Assembly (NCBI GenBank): GCA_903823215.1
Contig: CAIJRY010000180.1
Coordinates: 1 to 33,826 of the forward strand
Source: an uncultured Spartobacteria bacterium
GTDB taxonomy: Bacteria; Verrucomicrobiota; Verrucomicrobiia; Chthoniobacterales; UBA6821
Length of the DNA: 33,826 nt
Reading direction: 5' to 3'
Shown here: positions 26,650-33,826 of the stretch, in pieces
Layout of the letters: the number at the start of each line of letters is the position of its first letter
Numbering within the stretch: the stretch's first letter is position 1
The notes under the pieces: model-generated
Databases searched by the model: none
What the model was told of the DNA's origin: nothing
The model's input: the letters and a program-made list of their open reading frames with translations, nothing else
Made by a program: the position numbers and the translations under genes

Positions 26650-27785
26650 AAAAGCGGATTGTTGTTCTTGGTGCCACAGGCTCCATCGGTGAGAGCACCA
26701 TGCGTGTGGCGCGTGCCCTGCCCGAGCACCTCGAGATCGTCGGGCTCTCAGGAAAGAACAATACGATTGCGCTGCAACACCTCGCCCGTGAGTTTCCATC
26801 GGCTGCGCTCTGCACCGGAGACGAAGCCTCGTCCGATGCACTCCAGGCAGAATTTCCCAATCGCGTCATCACGCATGGTGAAGCAGGATTAGAACGGCTT
26901 GCCTCACTTCCCGAGGCCGACTTGGTCTTGATTGCCATCGTGGGCACGGCGGGACTCAAGCCCGCCTTATCCGCCCTCACCGCCGGAAAGGACATAGCCG
27001 TCGCCAGCAAAGAGATTCTCGTCATGGCGGGCGAGGCGGTCACCTTGACGGCACGGCGGATGAATCGCCGCGTGCTTCCAGTCGATAGCGAGCACAATGC
27101 GATTTTCCAGTGTCTGGAAAATCGCGATCCTTCCACGGTGAAGCGGCTGATTCTTACCTGCTCGGGTGGTCCCTTTCGTCAATCATCAGCCGTGGAACTT
27201 GCCTCCGTCACGCCGGATCAGGCACTGCTGCATCCCACCTGGTCGATGGGGCGCAAGATCACGATCGATTCCGCCACGCTCTTCAACAAGGGGTTGGAGA
27301 TGATCGAGGCAAAATGGCTTTTCGGTATTCCGATGGAGAAGATCGATGTCGTGATTCATCCACAGAGCATCGTTCACTCGATGGTGGAACTTGTGGATGG
27401 CTCCATCATTGCCCAGCTCAGCACGACCGACATGGCGCTGCCCATTCAGTTTGCCCTTACCTATCCCAAACGGATTGCCGGCCCATGCGCACCGCTGGAT
27501 CTTGCCACGCTGGGACGGCTTGATTTTGAAGCTCCCCGCACGGATTGCTTTCCTGCGATCAATCTGGCTCGTCGCGCCGGAACCGCCGGAGGGACTCTTC
27601 CTGCCGTGCTCAATGCAGCCAACGAGTCTGCGGTGGAGGCATTCCTTTCAGGGCGAATCAGCTTCCCTGAAATCTGGGAAAAAGTTGAAGCGGTGATGGA
27701 AAAGGTTCCCTTTATCGAACACCCCACGCTTGATCAGCTTGTGGCTGCCGACTCGGCCGCAAGGGACATCGTTGGAGAAAAGTAG
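26646..27785 (+). CDS. dxr: 1-deoxy-D-xylulose 5-phosphate reductoisomerase
   Basis: MKKRIVVLGATGSIGESTMRVARALPEHLEIVGLSGKNN...LPVDSEHNAIFQCL...HPTWSMGRKITIDSATLFNKGLEMIEAKWLF; overlaps cdsA by 4 nt. Confidence 0.96.
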   Translation: MKKRIVVLGATGSIGESTMRVARALPEHLEIVGLSGKNNTIALQHLAREFPSAALCTGDEASSDALQAEFPNRVITHGEAGLERLASLPEADLVLIAIVGTAGLKPALSALTAGKDIAVASKEILVMAGEAVTLTARRMNRRVLPVDSEHNAIFQCLENRDPSTVKRLILTCSGGPFRQSSAVELASVTPDQALLHPTWSMGRKITIDSATLFNKGLEMIEAKWLFGIPMEKIDVVIHPQSIVHSMVELVDGSIIAQLSTTDMALPIQFALTYPKRIAGPCAPLDLATLGRLDFEAPRTDCFPAINLARRAGTAGGTLPAVLNAANESAVEAFLSGRISFPEIWEKVEAVMEKVPFIEHPTLDQLVAADSAARDIVGEK

Positions 27786-27843
27786 TGATTCGGGATTCAG
27801 ATGTTCGATCTGCGATCTCGTGAATGCCTCATCCCTGCAAAAA

Positions 27844-27877
27844 AAAAGCCCCGCGCCTGAAATGGAGCGGGGCTTTT
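27844..27877. terminator. Bidirectional Rho-independent terminator
   Basis: AAAAGCCCCGC-gcctgaaatgga-GCGGGGCTTTT between convergent dxr and SOD genes. Confidence 0.93.
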
Positions 27878-27896
27878 GTTAGAGTGTAAGAAAGGA

Positions 27897-28511
27897 TTAC
27901 TTCAACGCAGTCTGATAGTTCTGCTCGGCGTGATGCCAGTTCACCACATTCCACCATGCCTTGAGGTAATCCGGACGGCGGTTCTGATAGTGGAGATAGT
28001 AGGCGTGCTCCCAGACATCATTCGCGATGACCGGCTTATTACCATCCATGATCGGGCTGTCCTGATTTGGGGTGGAGACGATTTCCAGAGCACCCTGTTT
28101 ATTCACGATGAGCCAGACAAACCCACTGCCGAAGCGGCCCACGCCACCGGCTTCGAACTTGGCCTTGAACTCCTCAAAGCTGCCGAAGGTTTTGGCGATC
28201 ACCTCAGCCAAGGCACCAACGGGTTCGCCTCCCTTGCCCGGGCCCATGATCTCCCAGAAAAACGAGTGGTTGGAATGTCCGCCGCCGTTGTTACGGACAG
28301 CAGTACGGATATTCTCCGGCACCGCAGAAAGGTCGGCAATGAGTTCATTGACCGGCTTGGCAGCAAGCCCGGGATGATCCTTGAGTGCATTATTCAGGTT
28401 GTTGATATAAGCGGCGTGATGCTTGTCATGATGGATCTCCATCGTGCGTGCATCGATGTGTGGCTCGAGTGCGTCGAAGGCGTAGGGAAGCGGTGGAAGA
28501 GTGTAGGACAT
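27897..28511 (-). CDS. sodA: Superoxide dismutase, Fe/Mn family
   Basis: [38 protein letters not shown]...[28 protein letters not shown]. Confidence 0.96.
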   Translation of the reverse strand: MSYTLPPLPYAFDALEPHIDARTMEIHHDKHHAAYINNLNNALKDHPGLAAKPVNELIADLSAVPENIRTAVRNNGGGHSNHSFFWEIMGPGKGGEPVGALAEVIAKTFGSFEEFKAKFEAGGVGRFGSGFVWLIVNKQGALEIVSTPNQDSPIMDGNKPVIANDVWEHAYYLHYQNRRPDYLKAWWNVVNWHHAEQNYQTALK

Positions 28512-28595
28512 AGGGCCAGAGCATGGACACGCTCCGCGCTTGCAGACAAGCAGGATTTTACTCCGTAGAATCTCCTGAAAATCGAGGAGGCACTA

Positions 28596-29681
28596 TCAGT
28601 GCCCCAGCTTTTTCAGAATCCGATCCACATCCAGACCCGTGCCTATTTCCTCCTGAATCCGGGAGATTTTTCCATGATCCGAAGGAAGGGTCTTCACCGT
28701 CATCGAATGCACGCGGTTGGCTATCTGGTAGCAGTCACCGGAGGCAAGGATCACGGGCAGGGAGGCCTTCTCCATGAGGCGTGTGATTTCTTCCGGAGGA
28801 CGGAGCCCGTCAGAGAGAATAACCCCGCCCAATCGGTCGGCAGACTGAAGGGCCATGGAAAGAATGTTTTCCCGATCTCCCGGAATCACCAGTAGGGTTT
28901 CAGGTGTGAATTGCGCGACCGCGTGGGCCCCGCTCATCGCTCCGATCACAACGCGCCCTGCATGTCTGCCAAGATTCTCTTTCCCATAAAGCATCTCCCC
29001 GTGCAGCACTTCCCTCACCTGCTCCATGGTGGGGACGGCGAGCATCTCCACTCTGGGAATCATCGCAAGAAGTTCGAGTCCAAGTTTCTTGAACCCCGTG
29101 CGCGATACCTCTGCTATTTCCTCCATTTTGGAGGGAATCACCTTGTTCATCACCACCCCGATCACCTCCACACCGGCTTGATCGAACAGTGCCTTGTTGA
29201 GCGCCGCCTCATCGATCGGGCGACCTATCCCGCCCGGCGTCACCAGAATGACTTTGGATCGCAGGATGCGCGCAATGCGTGCATTGGAGAGGCCAAAGAC
29301 GGAACCGACACCGGCATGGCCCGTTCCCTCAATCAGGGTAAAATCCTTTTCCCAAGAGGCCCGGTCAAAGGCGTTGCAAATTCTGCGTACGAGGGCCTCA
29401 TGGTTGGCCCCGTTGATGTATCGACGGGTAAAATCAGGCTCCACCGTGATCGGACTCATCGCTTCAATGGGCAACTGCGTATCATAAGTATTGCGGATAA
29501 GCAGGCTGTCTTCATCGATCCGCTGTCCCTCGACATCCACGAACCGCTGTCCCACCGGTTTAATGAACCCGATGCGGCCATATCGGGGCTTTAGCAACTG
29601 ATGGAGTCCTAGGGCAACCGTTGTCTTTCCCGCATTCTGCTCGGTGGCGGCGTTGAAGATTCGGGGAGTGACCGTATTCAC
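28596..29681 (-). CDS. AAA_26/DRTGG-domain P-loop protein (stand-alone homolog of the Pta N-terminal domain)
   Basis: IFNAATEQNAGKTTVALGLHQLLK...GFIKPVGQRFVD...LIEGTGHAGVGSVFGLSNARIA...LVIPGDRENILSMALQSADRLGGVILSDGLRP. Confidence 0.82.
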   Translation of the reverse strand: MNTVTPRIFNAATEQNAGKTTVALGLHQLLKPRYGRIGFIKPVGQRFVDVEGQRIDEDSLLIRNTYDTQLPIEAMSPITVEPDFTRRYINGANHEALVRRICNAFDRASWEKDFTLIEGTGHAGVGSVFGLSNARIARILRSKVILVTPGGIGRPIDEAALNKALFDQAGVEVIGVVMNKVIPSKMEEIAEVSRTGFKKLGLELLAMIPRVEMLAVPTMEQVREVLHGEMLYGKENLGRHAGRVVIGAMSGAHAVAQFTPETLLVIPGDRENILSMALQSADRLGGVILSDGLRPPEEITRLMEKASLPVILASGDCYQIANRVHSMTVKTLPSDHGKISRIQEEIGTGLDVDRILKKLGH

Positions 29682-30748
29682 TGCAGCGGATTCGAAGGGT
29701 CGTCGGAAAGGGGGTAGAGTTTCCGGTATTCCACGGCCTGCAAGCCGATAATTGCGGCGACAGCGGCGATATCCTCACTCAGAGTGCCGCGGGAAAGTTC
29801 TGCGGCGGGCCGTGTCAACCCGAGAACTATCTGGCCATAAACCTTGGCCCCGGAGAGATGATGCACCAGCTTGGCGGCAATATTGCCGGAGTTAAGATCG
29901 GGAAAGATGAGTACATTTGCACGCCCCGCCACCATGCTGTTGGGCTCCTTGATTCTAGCGATTGCCGGCACGATCGCGGTGTCCGCCTGAAGTTCTCCGT
30001 CAATTTCCATCAGATCATCAAGACTGGATCCCCCGATCTGAAGAGCCAGCTGACGGGCCTGTGCGGTGGCCGCAGCCATTTTGGAAACAGAGGGATGCGA
30101 TGCGCTACCGTGTGTGGAAAAACTCAGGAAGGCGATGCGCGGACGCTGCCCAAAGACCTGCCGCGCGAGTAGTCCGGTCTGCACCCCGATCGAGGCGAGC
30201 TGGGAAACAGTTGGCTCCGGCACGACGCCGCAGTCTGCAAAGAAAAGAACCCCTTCATCCCCAAACTCAGGCCTTGGCACCTCAACCACCATGGCACTTG
30301 AGACAACCGAGGCATGGGGAAGCGGCTTGATCAGCTGGATCAACGGGCGAAACAGTGATCCCGAGTAGGCACCCACACCACCTACCAGACCGTCAACCTG
30401 ACCGTTCTGGAGCATCATGCAGGCAAAATAATTTGGGACGCAGAGAGAGTTTCTTAAATCTCCTGCACTCATCCCACGATACCGTTCCAAGCTGCCCGCA
30501 AGCTTCAGAAAGCGGGGCATCTCGGAGGAGGTCTCCGGATCGACAATCGCCACTCGTTCTAGCGACACTCCGTTGGCGGCCGCCACTTCTTGAATCTCCT
30601 CGCGTTTCCCTATGAGCACAGCGACCCCCAGTCCCCTGTCATGGAACATCCGGGCAGCACGGATCACACGGGGATCATTGCCATCTGGAAAAACGATCCG
30701 CTTGGGATGGCGACGAAGCTTGGTGTAAACGGATTGTAGAAATGACAT
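29678..30748 (-). CDS. pta: Phosphate acetyl/butyryltransferase (PTA_PTB catalytic domain)
   Basis: MSFLQSVYTKLRRHPKRIVFPDGNDPRVIRAARMFHDRGLGVAVLIGKREEI...ALQIGGSSLDDLMEIDGELQADTAIVP...RANVLIFPDLNSGNIAAKLVHHLSGAKVYGQIVLGLTRPAAELSRG. Start at 30748; the 527-aa track ORF is an over-extension. Confidence 0.92.
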   Translation of the reverse strand: MSFLQSVYTKLRRHPKRIVFPDGNDPRVIRAARMFHDRGLGVAVLIGKREEIQEVAAANGVSLERVAIVDPETSSEMPRFLKLAGSLERYRGMSAGDLRNSLCVPNYFACMMLQNGQVDGLVGGVGAYSGSLFRPLIQLIKPLPHASVVSSAMVVEVPRPEFGDEGVLFFADCGVVPEPTVSQLASIGVQTGLLARQVFGQRPRIAFLSFSTHGSASHPSVSKMAAATAQARQLALQIGGSSLDDLMEIDGELQADTAIVPAIARIKEPNSMVAGRANVLIFPDLNSGNIAAKLVHHLSGAKVYGQIVLGLTRPAAELSRGTLSEDIAAVAAIIGLQAVEYRKLYPLSDDPSNPLQ

Positions 30749-30877
30749 CTTCCCGGAAAGGTTGGGAAAAATCCCGTGCGGAGACAAGGATGTTCCCGTC
30801 TTTCTCAGATAGCCTGAACTTTCCTGGAATTGTTTTCCGCTTTTCGCTGCCAGCATTTCACGCTCATCTTGGGACAG

Positions 30878-31264
30878 ATGATTACAAAATTCCTGCACAC
30901 ACGGTACCGTGTTCATGACCTCGAAAAAACCGTCGCCTTTTATCGCGATATCCTGGGACTTGAGGAGACGCGTCGCAGCGAGAGCGGGCGTGGATCGAAG
31001 CTTGTCTTTTTCAAGGCCCCCGAGGGTGATGTCGAAATCGAGATCTGCCAGTATGATGCCAGCGGACCCGTGCAGGTGGGGCTCGATCTGACCCACCTTG
31101 CCTTTGCTGTGACCGATCTGGAAGCCTTCGCGCGAGAAGCGGCTGCCAAAGGGTATCCGTTGAGCGATGGGCCCCATCGCACCTCCAAGGGCACTGTGAT
31201 CGCCTTCATTGATGCTCCCGAAGGTTATGAGATCGAGTTGATTCAGCCCGCCTCCAATCACTGA
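30878..31264 (+). CDS. VOC/glyoxalase I-like protein
   Basis: MITKFLHTRYRVHDLEKTVAFYRDILGLEETRR...LDLTHLAFAVTDLEAFAREAAAKGYPLS...FIDAPEGYEIELIQ. Confidence 0.88.
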   Translation: MITKFLHTRYRVHDLEKTVAFYRDILGLEETRRSESGRGSKLVFFKAPEGDVEIEICQYDASGPVQVGLDLTHLAFAVTDLEAFAREAAAKGYPLSDGPHRTSKGTVIAFIDAPEGYEIELIQPASNH

Positions 31265-31390
31265 GCTTTTACCGATTGACTGATTTTTCTTCGGTCTCTC
31301 TATCCGGAAGGGATTGCCTCAGGGAAGACCATCGATCGGCCACAACTCGGCTTGCCATCAGCCTCATTTCTGCTTTTCCTAGACCGCATC

Positions 31391-31864
31391 ATGATACCCG
31401 AACCCAAAGTCGCCAAGGCCGTCGTCGAAAAATCCTCCAAGGTCTTCACCGAATTCCAGGCTTTCATCAGCCGGGGAAATGTTGTCGATCTTGCCGTCGG
31501 TGTGATCATCGGTGCCGCCTTCGGAAAAATTGTCACAGCATTGGTCAATGACATCATCATGCCTCCGATAGGCATGATCATGAAGGGAATCCAGTTCAAC
31601 GACCTCTTTGTTCCCCTCAATGGAAAGCACTACGCCACCATCGCGGCGGCCAAGGCTGATTCTGCAGCAATCATCAGCTACGGCAATTTCGTCAATACCG
31701 TCATCGAATTTCTCATCGTCAGTGCCTGTGTCTTTGCGCTGGTCAAAGTCATCACCACCCTCCGCCTTACCCAGCCCCCCGCCACTGCAGCTCCAACAAA
31801 AAGCGAAGAACTCCTGACCGAGATCAGGGATCTGCTCAAGAACAAGGATAACAGCTCCTCATAA
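31391..31864 (+). CDS. mscL: Large-conductance mechanosensitive channel
   Basis: EFQAFISRGNVVDLAVGVIIGAAFGKIVTALVNDIIMPPIGMI...YGNFVNTVIEFLIVSACVFALVK...EELLTEIRDLLK. Confidence 0.95.
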   Translation: MIPEPKVAKAVVEKSSKVFTEFQAFISRGNVVDLAVGVIIGAAFGKIVTALVNDIIMPPIGMIMKGIQFNDLFVPLNGKHYATIAAAKADSAAIISYGNFVNTVIEFLIVSACVFALVKVITTLRLTQPPATAAPTKSEELLTEIRDLLKNKDNSSS

Positions 31865-31920
31865 AATGCTGGAGCAGGGTTGACACCCCCAAAATTCGCG
31901 CAAGAATCTAACCCTTCTTT

Positions 31921-32253
31921 TTGAACCTACTGCTGATCCTCATTTCCTCGGTTTCTTTTCTTGGATATGGCAGTGCCTGTTTTTTTTCTCCCTATCTGAA
32001 GCGCGAGTTTGAGCGCTATGGATTCGCCTCCAAACGCACACTTGTCGGAACACTGCAGTTACTTGCGTCACTCGGCCTGATCTTGGGCTTCTGGAAGCCA
32101 GTATTAGGCTCAGCAGCTTCCTTTGGACTTACCCTCATGATGCTTTTGGCGGTTCTCGTGCGGATTCGTATTAAAGACAGCTTTCTCCAAACCCTTCCCG
32201 CCCTCTTTTATCTGCTACTTAATCTGTACCTCTTGCTTCAAGGCTTCCGATGA
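31921..32253 (+). CDS. DoxX-like small membrane protein
   Basis: 110 aa, about four TM segments, MNLLLILISSVSFLGYGSACFFSPYLKREFERYGFASKRTLVGTLQLLASLGLILGFW; TTG start assumed. Confidence 0.6.
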   Translation: MNLLLILISSVSFLGYGSACFFSPYLKREFERYGFASKRTLVGTLQLLASLGLILGFWKPVLGSAASFGLTLMMLLAVLVRIRIKDSFLQTLPALFYLLLNLYLLLQGFR

Positions 32254-32616
32254 TTATAGCAGCACAATCAGAAGGCTCATCAGAAGGACGGCAAGCGATG
32301 GCCACGCTTTACTGAAGGGGTCCTTCACCTTCAGGTGCATGGAGAAGGCTCCAAACATCAGTACTGCCATTCCCAAAGCGGATGGTTGCACAAGAACTGG
32401 AACCCACACACCGGCAATAAGGGAAAGCGCGAGCGAGATTTTTAGCACCGCAATCAGACAAAAAAACCAAAAGGGCAATCCGTAGGCAGCAAACTCCTCA
32501 CGAAGATTCTTGGCATCTCTTCCTCTATAGTCGGTTGCTTTCCCCGAACGGATAAGCCAGACATTCAAAATACCAATCCCCACAAAGACCTGAAGGAAAA
32601 TGCGTAAATAGTTCAC
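32254..32616 (-). CDS. DoxX-like small membrane protein
   Basis: 120 aa, about four TM segments, NLREEFAAYGLPFWFFCLIAVLKISLALSLIAGVWVP...KVKDPFSKAWPSLAVLLMSLLIVLL; similar layout to the convergent neighbour. Confidence 0.65.
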   Translation of the reverse strand: MNYLRIFLQVFVGIGILNVWLIRSGKATDYRGRDAKNLREEFAAYGLPFWFFCLIAVLKISLALSLIAGVWVPVLVQPSALGMAVLMFGAFSMHLKVKDPFSKAWPSLAVLLMSLLIVLL

Positions 32617-32744
32617 GCATTAAATCATGCTCCCGGCCCTTCGACGCTGCAATGATTCATTCCAAAAGAGACAGGGGCTCCCCCCTGCTCCACTTCTCCA
32701 TTATTTGCGCAACTCGTTGATTAACAGTGGAGCGGGTGAAGGGA

Positions 32745-32837
32745 ACACCGAGTGCCGGGAGGCACGGTGTAGCCTGTGTTTTAGCACAGCCCGCAGGGCG
32801 AGGCCGTCGGGGACGGCGAGGCAATCGAACCGCCACG
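32745..32837. repeat. GC-rich intergenic element with consecutive hairpins
   Basis: ACACCG-ag-TGCC-ggga-GGCA-CGGTGT (32745-32770), then GCCGTC-ggg-GACGGC near 32803-32817. Confidence 0.5.
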
Positions 32838-32854
32838 ACAGTCTCGGTGTCGGC

Positions 32855-32923
32855 TTGCAATGAATTCCGGAGTTAGATTTGCACTGTATGCCGGAGTTTC
32901 TTTGCAGTGAATTCTGGAGTCGG
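32855..32923. repeat. Three degenerate direct repeats with ~23-24 bp period
   Basis: TTGCAATGAATTCCGGAGTT (32855), TTGCACTGTATGCCGGAGTT (32879), TTGCAGTGAATTCTGGAGTC (32902). Confidence 0.7.
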
Positions 32924-32984
32924 TTTCCAAAGTTCTAAATCCCGGCACGAAAAATGAGTGTCCTATGCTTTCTTCTTTTCTGTG

Positions 32985-33826
32985 CTAGCACTGCGGACGA
33001 AGCAATGACCTTACTCTAGTTTGATGCATGGTATCGAACTCATCCGGAATAAGTTCTCCATCTACTAGATAAAATCGCATAGCGCCTCGGCAAGATACAC
33101 CAGTTCTACAAGGGCGAAGTCCAAGCGCCAATGCCCCTTGGAATACTGGGATTTTTTTTAACACGTGTAGACGATCGCAACATCTTGAAAGTTGAGAACA
33201 AACTATTCGGGATCCCGCCTGCTTCAGCAATTTGAGATAACCCGGTCGCGGGTGATTGTGTGGGTTTTTCGTTCCAACAGAAATAAAACTTCGCTGAGGC
33301 TTAATCAAATTCACGGAGCACCGGACGAGTTGCTTTAAAGCACCGGCTGCCTTACCGGCTTTTTTCCGCACTGCCTTAGTGGGGTAGTCTGAAGGCCCTC
33401 CGTGATGTGGACCAAACAAACCCCAAGGAGGGGTGGATTGGAGTTTTTCTGCCACCTTGTTTAACTCAAGATCTCCTGGCCATGCGAAAAGACAGTTAGA
33501 GTTTGATTCCAATACAATTAGACCAGATGAGCCATTGGGTTTTCCTGAATTTATCGCTTGGACATTTTCAATGAAATTTGGGTGGACGATTTTTAGGACA
33601 GTTTTTCCATCCTCGCTAGTCCATAGGACTTGCCCTTCATCAACCCGTTTGATTTCAAAACATCCTTCTTTCGCTGCTTCTTCTGCGATGCGGAATATTT
33701 TCTGAAAAACTAGGTTGGAGGGATTGCGGTCCATAAGCATCCAAAAGACACCAATGCGTCTTTTATGCTCTCTGATTATCGCTGAAAGCGCACCAGCATG
33801 ATCACCATCATTATGCGTCAGAATTA
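32985..33826 (-). CDS. Metallo-beta-lactamase-fold hydrolase (ComEC/Rec2-like), N-terminus cut off by the window end
   Basis: The frame stays open past the track ORF start: ILTHNDGDHAGALSAIIREHKRRIGVFWMLMDRNPSN...LFAWPGDLELNKVAE...WGLFGPHHGGPSDYP...HNHPRPGYLKLLKQAGSRIVCSQLSR...CRGAMRFYLVDGELIPDE. Confidence 0.75.
   Translation of the reverse strand, partial: ILTHNDGDHAGALSAIIREHKRRIGVFWMLMDRNPSNLVFQKIFRIAEEAAKEGCFEIKRVDEGQVLWTSEDGKTVLKIVHPNFIENVQAINSGKPNGSSGLIVLESNSNCLFAWPGDLELNKVAEKLQSTPPWGLFGPHHGGPSDYPTKAVRKKAGKAAGALKQLVRCSVNLIKPQRSFISVGTKNPHNHPRPGYLKLLKQAGSRIVCSQLSRCCDRLHVLKKIPVFQGALALGLRPCRTGVSCRGAMRFYLVDGELIPDEFDTMHQTRVRSLLRPQC

Noticed and set aside
27876-29594. Plus-strand ORFs of 230 and 227 aa
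   Set aside because: Antisense to the SOD gene and the DRTGG-domain gene.
30749-31261. N-terminal 171-codon extension of the pta ORF
   Set aside because: Lies antisense to the VOC gene; the PTA_PTB domain starts at MSFLQSVYTKLRRHPKRIVFPDG.
1-33826. CRISPR arrays, rRNA, transposases, integrases
   Set aside because: None recognised on reading; the only short periodic repeats found are the three degenerate copies at 32855-32923, which lack CRISPR-like identity and spacers.

Overview
This 33.8-kb window looks like a bacterial chromosome segment. The gene content (PEP-CTERM proteins, an H-X9-DG pseudopilin, a bS22-like microprotein) suggests the Verrucomicrobia/PVC group, but that assignment is inference. 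Most of it is dense housekeeping sequence: a prepilin peptidase fragment, gmhA, a C4-zinc-ribbon coiled-coil protein, an M29 aminopeptidase, hisG, purD, a NusG-like factor, an LpxH-like phosphoesterase, panD, an MFS transporter, an exported carbonic anhydrase, a YheT-type hydrolase, pdhA/pdhB/pdhC, recA, cdsA, dxr, a superoxide dismutase, a two-gene (split) phosphotransacetylase, a VOC protein and mscL. The accessory parts of most interest are: (i) a compact cluster at 4183-5753 with an 11-cysteine exported microprotein, a probable membrane anti-sigma factor, a Cys-containing periplasmic sensor and an ECF sigma factor; (ii) two mosaic PEP-CTERM paralogs downstream of a pseudopilin; (iii) an exported protein gene split by one in-frame TAG; (iv) a VapBC-like pair; (v) a structured, repeat-bearing intergenic region next to a truncated, apparently AT-richer metallo-beta-lactamase-fold gene at the right edge. 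I recognised no tRNA, rRNA, CRISPR array or transposase. All product names come from reading the translated sequence; no database search was run.
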